A DNA stretch of 64,000 bases from positions 186,001-250,000 of the forward strand of contig CM049995.1 of assembly GCA_016630955.3 (NCBI GenBank). Reading direction: 5' to 3'. Numbering within the stretch: position 1 is the first letter of the stretch; the number at the start of each line of letters is the position of its first letter. The position numbers and the translations under genes are program-made. Of this stretch, positions 19,790 to 31,432 are shown in pieces. The notes under the pieces were generated by a model. That model saw only the letters and a list, made by a program, of their open reading frames with translations, did no database searches and was not told where the DNA came from. This DNA is from Didymella arachidicola. Its lineage: Eukaryota; Ascomycota; Dothideomycetes; Pleosporales; Didymellaceae.

Positions 19790-20906
19790 CTGGAATTTTG
19801 TTTTGCTGGTGTGTATGTGCTACTGTTTTTTTTTTTTTTTTTTTTTTTTTTTTTGGGTAGATTGCGTGCGCTGTGTCGTGCATCTTTACACTGGTTTCAA
19901 AACTTACATAGAGTAGATGCCGTGTAGACTACATATCCTTACGTATAACTAGTAGCTGCTTCTATAGGCTTAAATGATGCTATTGTTCTTCATACTATAC
20001 TGTTTATTCTACTAATCCTGATACATATGTAGATATATTATTCAATACTAGTGCTATAAATTTATGTTGTAATATATTGCGGACTGGTTATAATATTAGG
20101 CTAGGACTAAAGTAGGTGTTATGGACAGGTTGAACCTCCCCAGGCCCTTTCCGCCTCCTACCCACACATACCCATACAACAATCACAACGCTACGAGCAG
20201 AATGTGAGCAAGCAACGCCATGACTAAACGCTCTCACAAATCCTTCCTGGCGCAACACGCAAGAACGTGCGTCGCGATCCCAACATACGCCCCCTGCTAA
20301 AAGCTGCGAACACGAGCACCGAGTTAGTGTGTAGCCCGGAGACCAATCATCTATTTCCAAAAGCGAGAGTACGCACGAGCACCGCAATCAACGACTCTAG
20401 GCGACAGCGATTGGACGCCTGACATACCGTTGTGTCGGGAACAGAGTCAAAACCCTCCGTTATTCATGCATGCTTACGTTGCTGACGTAACGTGGGACCT
20501 TAGGACCTCGCGATGAGAAAGGGGACCGGCGTAGCAGTCGTATCGGCATGCATGCTTATCTGATTAGAGACTCAGTCCTTTGTGTGTGATTGCAGGATTG
20601 CTGGTTTGCGATGGGGTGTGTTGATGACAAGGCTCCATTTGCCGTTTACGGTGTGAGCGTGGGTGAGTAATGTGGGACTATCAGCATCGTGTACGGCGCC
20701 GAGTAAGCAGGGCCGAGGGTTGAGAAGTACGATGACTGTGTTCTGGCTCGAGTAATGTTGGGCTTGATTGACATGATTGTACGCGTGGTGAGACAGGGAA
20801 AGAGTAGTTGGCTGGTCATAGAGGAAGTCATTCGTACTCAAAGACAAAACCCGGAGCAACGGACACAATAGCGAGCTCTAGCTACCTCGAGGAGTGACGG
20901 CAGACT
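19790..20906. other. Intergenic: regulator 3' end and PKS-B promoter
   Basis: No gene is supported. It begins with a T29 homopolymer (19826-19854), then an AT-rich stretch to about 20100, then ordinary sequence up to the PKS-B start. I saw no tox-box match by eye. Confidence 0.5.
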
Positions 20907-23900
20907 ATGGCCGATACTACTTGTAGCAGAACCGACATCGCGGTGGTGGGGCTCGCCTTCCGCTTGCCCGGCGATGTAGACTCGACGGACGGGCTGTGGG
21001 ATCTCCTCGCGAGTGGTGAGCCGGCCTGGAAACCAGTACCCAGCGACCGCTGGAATGAGACTGCGTTTTATCACCCGAATCCAGATGACCCCAATGGCAC
21101 CACAAATCATCCAGGCGGCCACTTCATCGGAGGCGATGTCCGCGATTTCGACCACAGCTTCTTCAAACTCACCCGACCGCAGGCGGCGGCCACAGACCCG
21201 CAGCAGCGGTTGCTACTGGAACTGGTATGGGAAGCTTTCGAGAGTGCCGGTGTGACGAGGGAGAATGTGGCCGGCTCGGCCACTGCAGTTTACACGGCTT
21301 GCTTCTCGCTGGATTATGACCGTCAGCTATTCAGAGACCCAATGGAACTCCCAGTGTACATGACTTCCGGTGCAGAGAAGGCCATGTTATCGAACCGGCT
21401 GTCACATGCATTCGATCTACGTGGCCCCTCCCTGACTCTGGATACAGCGTGCTCAGGCGGACTGGTCGCACTACATCTAGCATGCCAGAGCTTACGGAAT
21501 GGCGAGTCGAACATGGCGCTTGCGACTGCCTCCAATTTGATGCTGGGACCGGATTTCACCGCTGGCCTGAGCAATCTGCACATGACCAGTGCGACAGGGC
21601 GGTGCTACCCGTTTGACGACCGCGGTGAGGGCTACGGTCGGGGCGAAGGTGTCGTGGTTCTAGTGTTGAAGAGACTGGACGATGCTGTGCGCGACCGCGA
21701 TCCTATACGCGCTGTGATTCGCGGGACCGCTATCGGCCAGGATGGCTACACACCCCAGGGCATTACATATCCCAACGGAGCAGCACAGGCCGATCTGGCT
21801 CGGGAAACCTATCAGCGCGCTGGCTTGCGCCCTGAAGACGTTGTATATGTCGAGGCGCACGGCACAGGAACCAAGGCCGGTGACAGTGAAGAGCTTGGTG
21901 GTATTGCAGACGTGTTCGCCACAAAAGCACGGGTAGACAGCAAGGACAAAACGCTGTATGTAGGCTCCATCAAGGGCACCATGGGTCACACTGAGAGCGT
22001 TGCTGGACTCGCCAGCATGGTCAAAGCGATCGTCATGCTCGAGCGTGCGCTCATTCCGCCGGTAGCTGGGTTTGCAAACGCAAAATCCGGGTTACCTTTG
22101 AATGGAATGTGTGTGCCAACCAAGGTTTTGCCATGGCCACAATCGGCTGTCCCTCGTATATCCATCAACAGCTTCGGTTTTGGCGGAGCAAACGCACACG
22201 TTATTGTGGAACGAGGACCGAAGCAATTACCTCGTATAGCGGTTTCCGAAGCCGTCTCGCCACGTCTCTTCACTCTTTCTGCGGACTCATCAGCCTCACT
22301 GAAAACTTTGGTCAAGTCTTATCATCTGTGGGTGGAGCAACAAGAGGAGACCGATACACTACTGGTCGATCTCTCTCACACCCTGCTGCATCGTCGCTCT
22401 GCGTTGCCTCATCGATTTAGCGCGGTAGCTGACAGTCGAGCCTCACTCCTTGATGCGTTAAGTAATGGAGTACTTCCAAGCAACAAGAGGGCGAAGCAGA
22501 GTAAAGAACTTGATGTGTTCTTTGTCTTTACTGGACAGGGTTCGCAGTGGGCTGGAATGGGCCGCGAGCTGCTGCTGCTGGACAGTGACACCTCCGGCGT
22601 AGCAACCATTTTCCGCAAATCCATTAGAGAATCGAGAGATGTGCTACATAATCTCGGTGCGACATGGGATCTGGAAATAGAACTTCTTCGGGAGCCAGCC
22701 ACGTCGCGTCTCAACGAGGCTGAGCTTGCACAGCCAGCCACTTCGGCCGTTCAGATCGCCCTTCTGGCACTACTGAGCGCTCAAGGGGTGCGTCCACATG
22801 CGGTAGTAGGTCATTCGAGCGGAGAAATTGCCGCAGCCTATGCAGCAGGCTATCTGTCCCATGAAACAGCTATCAAGATCGCCTTTCATCGCGGATTTAT
22901 GGCCCAGACCGTCAAGACTAAAGGCCTGGGTCGAGGCGCTATGCTCTCTGTCGGCGCGAGCGAGCAAGAGGCTCAGGAGTACCTCGAAGGTCTGACCCGA
23001 GGCAAAGCCGGTGTAGCCTGTATCAACAGTCCCCGAAGTGTGACACTTTCGGGCGATGCCGAGGCCATCGACGAGGTTATCGAGCGTATTGTCGCAGCCG
23101 ACAAGGGTGTCTTTCAACGCAAATTGTTGGTAGATACCGCGTATCATTCGCACCACATGCGTGCCGTCGCTGAAGACTATGCCGCCCGGCTGGGATCCGT
23201 GACAGTTGAGAGTCCGCCTCCAGATTGGCCTGTCGTGTTCACGTCATCTGTCACGGGTGAGCTCAAGACGTCAGGGTTCGATGCAGCGTATTGGGTTACC
23301 AATCTCGTTTCCCCAGTCAAATTTGCTGCAGCTGTTCAGACAGCGGCCAAACATTGCTATCAACCAGAACAACACACTGCCTTTGTTGAGATTGGCCCAC
23401 ATCCATCGCTCTCTGGAGCAGTCCGCCAGAACCTCCAGCACCCGGACGTCCCGAAATTATCCTCTGACTACCACGGACCCTTACAACGCAAAGTGGGAGC
23501 TGTTGCCAGTGTACTGGCGCTTGCAGGTAAGCTCTTTGAGCAAGGCTTGCCCATTGACTGGCGAGCCGTTTCAGGGCTCGCTCCCGATGCCGGCGTAGCT
23601 AAGGTACGACATGACCTCCCCGTCTACACATGGGATCATTCAGTCAAGCACTGGCACGAGTCGCGCGCGAGTCGCGCATACCGACTGCGCAAGGAACCAT
23701 ATCACGACCTTGTCGGTGCGTCGGTAGCAAACGCGACAGACATAGAGCCGAGATGGCGTCACTTCCTCAGCCTGGGGACCCTACCGTGGCTGGCCGATCA
23801 TGTTGTTGATGGACTTATTATCTTCCCTGGTGCAGGCTATATATGCATGGCCATTGAGGCCATTACGCAGATTGCTCATCAGCGCTTTCCGGATCAGGCT

Positions 23901-26900
23901 TTTGAGACCTTTGTACTCACCAATGTGTCTTTTAAGCGACCTTTAGTCGTGCCTGACGTAGCGTCGCAACGAGTCGAGACGCAGTTAAGCATGAAGCCAT
24001 TATCGACAGGTGTCTCCAGCCTTGGCTTTGGGTTTGCCGTATCGGCGCTATCCGATACTGGTGAGTGGTATGAGCATGCCACCGGTGTCATCGATGTGAC
24101 ACTGGTTTCTGGTGCTCCAAATGGCAATGCTATATCACACTCTCAGAACGAGTCGCTGCCTAAGCTCCCACAAGGCAGCGAGACTGTGTACAAGGACGCG
24201 CTGTATGCTGAGTTGCAGGCCGTTGGTAATGCTTACGGGCCAACATTCGCAGGTCTGGACCATGTTGAGATAGCTCCGGACGCATCGTTGGCTTCATCCT
24301 CACTCGTCGTGCCAAATGTGCAGGCTACAATGCCTTACCAGCATCAGCGACCTCATGTGATCCATCCGTCCACCCTCGACACTATCGTACATACGACCTT
24401 GCCTCTCGTAGGCCGACGACTGGGCTCAGGTTCTGTCATGCCAGTGCACATTGAAGAGTTGCTGATCGCGGCGAATCCTGAACTCCACCAGCCTAGCGCC
24501 GCACTCGATATCTCGACAAGACTGACATCAAGCCACTTCCGAACTGCTATTGCCGACTTGACTGTTCTCGCAAGTGGCGAGCGCGTACTCTCCGTATCTG
24601 GCCTAGAGCTTCGCAGCCTGGCAGCCCCTCCAGCATTCGACGACAACAAGAGCAGGCGAGAGATATGCTATGAGGTCAGCTGGACCCCTGACGTGGAATA
24701 CACAAGGACTACCGACATGTCAGAAAAGCCGTCCTTGGTTGATGTTGTCGGCGCCATTTCTGCGAAACGCCACGGTTTGACTACCATTGGCCTTGGCTGT
24801 GGCGTGGACTTGACAGCCGAAATACTGGATACCATCGAGGCTCACGATAACACCGTTACCTCGCATGACTTTGTCGATGCAACACCTAGCCGGTTTGATG
24901 AAGCAGCTGGTCGTTTTGAAGACAAGCTGTATACAGTGCAGCTCAATACGCTGCGACCTCAGGCTAGCACAGACGACGCTGTTGCTTTGGGGTTAGAGAT
25001 CTCCAAGTACGATTTGGTGCTGGCTACGTCGCCCAAATGGCTCGGGCACGCAGCGACCCTCGTCAAGCCTAGAGGCAGTATTGTGCTAGTGTTTAGCGCG
25101 CGCGACTCCAAGGCTGCGATAACGATGCCTGACCAGTTGCAAGAGCAGCTCCGCTTCCACGATGAAAGCCGAGGGAAGACCATTGTAGTGGCCCAGGCTG
25201 CTGCTGCAGGTCGCTTACCAGCCAAGGTCCACATCCTCACCCACTCTGACTCGATAGGTGATGACAGAACAGCTTGGGTCTCTGCGATAGAGCACAAGCT
25301 GCGCAGCCGCAACGTCTCCGTGACAGTGGCTACCCTCAGCACGACCGCCATCGAGGGACTCGGAAACAGCCTGAGCGCCGACGGCACCAACAGCGCGATT
25401 CTGATAGCTGACGATCAGCTGAACCAGTCGATTCTTAGTGACGCAAAAACATTTCCCGCGGCAACGGCACTGCTGGGACTGCCCGAAGCTCGCGTGGTGT
25501 GGCTCAGCCCGGATGATCCACCAGCTTTCCATCAAATCACCGGAGTTGGGCGAACTGCTCATGCCGAAAACGGCAGTCTTCGCCTCACGACAGTACATGC
25601 TTCGTCCAGGGCACTTGCGAACGCAACTGCAAGCGACATCTACAATCGCCTTTCTGATGTGATAGAAGGTGCGATTGGTGGAGTCGTCGACGTAGAAAAA
25701 GTACACACAGAGCGAGAGTATCGTTTGAGCGAAGATGGCGGTGTCTTGATTCCGCGCTTGCGTCACAGCGAGAAGCTGAATAGCGTGGTAACGACGAGCG
25801 AGGGTCGCCCTGTCCTCGAAACAGAGTCGCGCCTCTTCGCTGACAGCCGATCTCCTATCAACTTGTCGGAAATCCACCCTGGCCTATTTGTCGATGACGA
25901 TGAGATACACGCCACATCTCTAGGCAATCTCGACATCCAAGTCGAAGTTCAAGCCCTGGTGCTTCCTAAGGCCCGAGACGAATCAGCTGGCAGTGGCAGG
26001 GTATCCGAATATGCAGGCGTCGTCAGCCAGGTTGGTGCGGACGTGACGACGTTCGCTCCTGGTGACAACGTAGTTGCCCTGGCCTCGATTGTAGGCGCAA
26101 GCCGCCTACGCATCCCAGCAGCTCACGCTGGTAAATTGTCATCCCAAGTGGCCCCTGCCGATGCTGCCGCTTTGTTGCTCGATGCCATGGCCGCAGTACA
26201 TGTTTTGCATGATTTAGCCTCCTCGAAAAACAGCACTGTTTTGATCCACAACGCCCTCTCAGCTGTTGGCCGTACCATTATTGCACTCGCTCGTTCTCAC
26301 GGCCTCCGTGTTACTGCCACTGCTGTGGATACAGCTGAAGCACGAGTTCTGGAAGAGCAAGTTGGCATCGCGGCAGCTGATGTGCTCGTCAACCGTCGTT
26401 CTCTCCATCGCCGCCTGCCGAGCGACTTGTTCAAGCATGGAATTGATGCCGTGATTGATGCAGGTAGTAGCACCGGGCATGCTGTTCCTAGCGAGGCCTT
26501 GACACACATCAAGCCTTTTGGCAAATTTGTCCTCTTAGGTCGCTCGCTCCGTATGCCCGATGCATTTAGGAGTCTACCGCCAAACGTGACCATTCAACTG
26601 ATCAATGTGGAAAGTCTAGTCCTGGCCTACCCTGACCTGAAGTCGACGTTGATTGCTCCCGCAGCAGCTTTGCTAGAGCATATCCCTCTTTCCGGGCTCG
26701 ACATTCCCGTTCACGATGTTAGTGAGGCTACTGAAGCTTCACGGTTGATCGAAAGCGGTATATACACGAAGGCAGTGCTCTTGGCCGGTACAGAGTCTAC
26801 TGTCGAAGTGGTGAAAAAAGCAAGTGGACTGTCTTGGGGTGATGAGAATGCCACGTACATTGTGGCAGGTGGGCTGGGTGATCTTGGGCAACGTTTCTTA

Positions 26901-28065
26901 TACAAGATGGCAGAGCGCGGGGCCAAACACTTGGCCGTTCTCTCCCGTCGAACCGTCAACCGCCAAACCCATGACGATCTGCAGGCCAATCTTGAAGCAA
27001 TTCGACCGGGTGTACAAGTTTACACTCTGCAGTGCGATATCTCATCCGAACAGAGCGTACAGGCCGCAGCTGACGAGCTGGCACGCCAGGGTGCACCCCC
27101 AGTGCGTGGATTGATCCAGAGTGCCGCTGTCATGAACTCCGTGAGTACATATCTCTCCCAAGGTATACCTCATCATGCCAGTCACTAACTTTTGCGTCCA
27201 GGACCAACTTCTTGAAACGTTGACACACGAGAGCTTCACCGAAGCCACCAAGTCCAAGGTAAATGGCACACTAAGTTTATTTCGCAAATTCTCGTCTCCG
27301 CACTTGGCGTTCTTCCTCTCGCTATCATCGCTGGCGGGCCTCCTTGGTGCTGGCGGACTGGCGAGCTACAACGCTGGCAACGTGGTGCAGGACGCACTGT
27401 CCTACACGGAAGCGCCGAGTTCAGGCTCAACACGCATCCTCTCTATCGATATCGGCTGGATCGAGGACGCTGTCCAGACCAAGGATAGCAATGTGCGACA
27501 GCAGAACTTGCGGCGAGCAGGTGCCACCTCGATCCGTAGTGACGAGCTGGCCCGCTTCTTCGATTATGTTCTCGGTGCAGCACTGAACCCTACTATCGAC
27601 TTCTCGCGCCAGCTTGTCATCGGCTTTGACGTCGAATCCCTTGCTGGTGTGACAGCTTCCAATGGCAACACGCACGCGGCGTTGTTCAGCCAAGTGCGCC
27701 ACTCTTCACACCAGGCAGCCGCTGCGGAAAGTAAAGAAGACAAGGCACAAGGGCCAACGTTCGACCAAGTCGTCGCCGACGGTGACCGAGAAGTCGTGAC
27801 CAGCTTCATCGCAACCTCCCTGACGGGGCACCTGTCCCGGTTGATCTCTGTGGAGGCTAGCACAATCGATCCCCGTCAGGGCTCGGTGTTAGCACTGGGG
27901 CTGGACTCTTTGGTTGCGGTGGAGCTGCGCAATTGGGTAAAGCATCATTTCGATGCGCAGTTACAACTCGCTGAGATTCTGGTAAACCAGACACTGCATG
28001 CTCTGGCGGAAAAGGTCTCGCTACGATCGAACAAGGTTAACTTGCCTGTCGTAACAGCAGTATAA
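20907..28065 (+). CDS. Highly reducing type I polyketide synthase (PKS-B), 2 exons
   Basis: Second iterative PKS, about 2365 aa, with one intron (27141-27201) in the KR. Domain order: KS (DTACSGG, EAHGTGT, GTMGHTES; 7-430), AT (GHSSGE near 634), DH (DHVVDG near 962, HPSTLD near 1155), a decayed methyltransferase (1265-1400, GLGCGVDL in place of the SAM motif), an ER-like region (1650-1960), KR (AGGLGDLG near 1985, catalytic Ser and Tyr in exon 2) and ACP (GLDSLVAV near 2310). The ER nucleotide motif is eroded (HNALSAVG instead of a GGVG-type loop), so it is probably inactive. No release domain. Far fewer introns than PKS-A, so the two are not recent duplicates. Preceded by the ToxE-like gene. 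Confidence 0.95.
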
Positions 28066-29188
28066 TTGGAAGCATCGAGTACACACAAGGTCAGAAGCAT
28101 TGAGTGTGCTATGCTTCTGTTTTTTTGGGGTTCCGTTGTTGATTGATTAGCTTCGCGTTCTTACTTATAATAGACAATATGACATGATTAGGAAAACATA
28201 AATTATGACGTACCTGACTGGCAAGCAGATCACCTTAGCGGACCTACTTTCTTACAGTTGTCATGTAGCGGTTTGTCAACACGGACAATTCGAAGGTAGG
28301 AGTGATCGTCTGCGACGAACCACCTCAAAAGACAGATTACGTTGCCAGCATTGTGGCTGAGATGCACAGCTATTGTTAGTTCAGCTTTACCCTTCCCTGC
28401 CACCTAAGCTCTCCTCCGGTAAGCCGATGCTTGTGCGGTCTGTCAGTCTTCGCGAGTACTGAGTTGTCGAACAATGAAGCACCAGCCAAACTCAATGCTC
28501 TCAAATAGGCGTATGGGGTCGCATTGGTGATGGGTCTCCACTAAGGTGATGGTCGGGCTTGCCTCGTCTGCATCTGTGATGGCTCATGGTACGAAGCGCG
28601 TCTGATGTTGTAGGCGGCATGCGTTTTAGGTCGTGAGAGGGACATTCACTTGGAATGAAGAATTGAGAAGGTAGTCGTAGATGCCCCCACGGTCCCAGAC
28701 GTTGAATCGCGATACTCGTCTGGATTAGGCACGGAAAACGATCTATAGATTCACTCATCTGTACTTGTTAAACGTGAGAGGCTAGTCTGTCCTGGCATCT
28801 TTTGTAGGGAAATCGTCTTGTTTTGGGAGTGATGGAAAGTTTAGATGACAAGACTGTAGCGCTCTTGCTGCGGAACTGACTAGAACTGGACACGAGGACG
28901 CATATATCTCTTTACACATGATGCGACAATATAGAAACAATAATGGGATGTTTGAAGAAGATGTGATAGATGCGGTGCTCGGAGAGGTACCAGGTGCCCA
29001 GGTGCCTCGCCTAATCATGTGACCTCTCAAGCTCGCGCTAACGCCCGTGGGCAAGCGCTGCCGCGGCAGATGGGACGCCGGATCTGTGCCAGTGTGCCTG
29101 CTCCTGTGACAGCTTACCTCAGTTCTCAGGCTGCACTGTCCCGAGGGTCCAGCATGCTCACGACGCTCCACACTCGCTTTGCATAACA
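28066..29188. other. Intergenic, right edge of the PKS cluster
   Basis: No supported gene or repeat in 1.1 kb. Beyond it all genes are conserved or ordinary, so I place the cluster's right border here. Confidence 0.5.
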
Positions 29189-30773
29189 ATGGCGGCAACC
29201 GCGGGCCACGACGACCCCTTCAGAGACCCTTCGCTCGCTCCTCGGCAGCACACGCAGCGTGCAGATGCCGCCGACGTCCCAGACACGCTCGCTGTAGGGC
29301 GCGATGCCTCGCTGACGCTGGGGACGGACTCGCTGGTAGTTCTGGGTATGCACGACCCCTGAACTACACGCTGACTAAGGCGGTATACTGACTGTGGCAG
29401 ACGAGGAGCTGCAGGACGGCAAATCCGCCAGCTGCTGCGGCCTGTCTCTTCCCGGCAAGACCAAGTCGACGCGCTCGATACCCTTCTACAACGTGCTCTG
29501 GGCCGAGCACTCGGAGGACGGCGACGTCACTATCCAATACGCCCATGCCGTGTCTGCCAAAGTCGTGCGCCCCGCCATCGTCAGCTACAAGCTCGACAAG
29601 CCGGACAGTCGCCTGGCCGAGGCATGGATTGAGAAGCTGCTTGCCCGCGCTTACGGCGCGTCGCAGCGCCAGAAGCGCATGAAGGTGCTGTTGAACCCGT
29701 TCGGTGGACAGGGCGGCGCCGTCAAGATGTACCACAAGTCGATTGCGCCGATCCTTGCCGCGGCGCGCTGCACGCTGCATGTAGAGAAGACGACGCACCA
29801 GGGCCACGGCGTCGACATTGCGCAGAACCTGGACATCGAGGCCTACGACGTCGTGGCATGCTGTTCTGGCGACGGCATTCCACACGAAGTCTGGAACGGC
29901 CTCGGAAAGCGACCAGACGCGGCGAGAGCGCTGGCCAAGATTGCAGTCGCGCAATTGCCCTGCGGCTCTGGCAACGCGCTCAGTCTGAACTTCAACGGCT
30001 CGGACAGCCCGAGTCTGGCAGCTCTCGCCGTCGTCAAGGGCCTGCGCACCCCCCTCGACCTCGCCTCGGTAACACAAGGCGACTCCCGCACCCTCTCCTT
30101 CCTCTCACAGTCGGTTGGCATTGTCGCTGAGACCGACCTCGCGACCGAGCATCTGCGCTGGATGGGCAGCGCGCGCTTCACATGGGGCTTCCTTGTGCGC
30201 CTGCTCTCCCAGACCATCTACCCAGCTGACATCGCCGTGAAAACCATCCACGACAACAAATCCGCAGTGCGCGAAGCCTACCGCGTCGAAGCGTCGAAGC
30301 CCGCGCCAACCACCGACCCACGCCCCGTGCCTGCTGCCGACGCACCCCTCCCAAGTCTCAAGTATGGCACCATCAACGACCCCCTCCCCCCAACCTGGGA
30401 GCTCATCCCACACGACGCACTCGGCAATTTCTACTGCGGCAACATCGCCTACATGTCGCCCGACGCCAACTTCTTCCCTGCCTCCCTGCCCTCAGACGGG
30501 TGTCTGGACCTGGTGCGCATCCGGGGCGACATCGCGCGCATGACCGCCATCAAGATGCTGCTAGCCGTCGAGAACCACACCTTCTTCGACATGGACGGCG
30601 TCGACTACCAGAAAATAGAGGCCTATCGCATTATCCCGAAGAACCAGGACACCGGGTACATTAGCATTGATGGCGAGAAGGTTCCGTTCGAGGGTTTCCA
30701 GGTCGAGGTGCACAAGGGGCTGGGCACGGTGCTGAGCAAGAGCGGGCATTTGTGTGAGGCGAAGGGCGTGTGA
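29189..30773 (+). CDS. Sphingoid long-chain base kinase (diacylglycerol-kinase fold)
   Basis: Lipid kinase that phosphorylates sphingoid bases such as dihydrosphingosine, in the LCB4/LCB5 and sphingosine kinase family. Two exons (29189-29345, 29401-30773), about 509 aa. The catalytic domain begins near residue 150 with LLNPFGGQGGA and has the substrate loop CSGDGIPHEVWNGL and the motif LPCGSGNALS. The C-terminal half has the usual DGCLDLVRIRG and ISIDGEKVPFEGFQVEV strands. Length and order fit the family. It is a housekeeping gene at the cluster border and I see no reason to link it with the PKSs. Confidence 0.93.
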
Positions 30774-31204
30774 GACGCGAGGCTGCAAGGCCAACGAGGT
30801 GTGTTGCCCATTCCATTGTTGTTGTTGTGCTTGTCATAGATCGAAGATACCACGAGTCGAGTGTTGAGTTGAGCATTTGTAATTCCCACCCATTTGTTAT
30901 CATTGCGAGCGCGTCTTGCCAGCAATTTTGATTTCTGATTCCTTTGGGTATTCCGCAATCATTCGTCGTGTCTTTTCGTCGATCTGCGCTCCCTACCCCT
31001 GAGTCAGGCTACGGTATAATGTTGGAGTTGCACCGTTATGACTCACTAGCAGAATTTTCTTTCACAGCCCCATCAAACCGCGAAAACCGTCTTTCTCGAT
31101 CAGCAACAAGGCAACGTGATCAACGGTCAGCAACGACGCAGGCAACGTGTCAATCGGAATATAAACGTCCTGTGCACGCATTCTTTCATCAACAGGCGAT
31201 ACAA

Positions 31205-31276
31205 AGCTGAGTGGCGCAGCGGAAGCGCGCCGGGCTCATAACCCGGAGGACACTGGATCGAAACCAGTCTCAGCTA
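31205..31276 (+). tRNA. Initiator tRNA-Met (CAT)
   Basis: Cloverleaf: acceptor AGCTGAG/CTCAGCT, D arm GCGCAGCGGAAGCGC, anticodon loop CTCATAA, T arm with loop ATCGAAA. Initiator hallmarks are present: A1:T72 pair, three consecutive G:C pairs at the base of the anticodon stem, and A at positions 54 and 60 of the T loop. No intron. A T-run at about 31284-31288 is a likely Pol III terminator. Confidence 0.95.
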
Positions 31277-31432
31277 TTTCTTCTTTTTGCTCTTTGATTG
31301 TCAGGGGTACATGCTGTTGTTAATGTCAAGCAAGATCACAACAAACACTCCGTCACATCAAACTCATTCAAACCAACCTTTTTGCATTCATGTCTACCTC
31401 TTCCACACCTCGCTGCAATACAGTGCTACCAC

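Noticed and set aside
7965..20906. ToxE target sites (tox-box) in cluster promoters
   Set aside because: No match to ATCTCNCGNA found by eye in the divergent promoter, the regulator upstream region or the PKS-B promoter; a motif scan would settle it.
28501..29198. ORFs of 85 and 138 codons on the minus strand past PKS-B
   Set aside because: No recognisable domain, no splice context and weak coding character.
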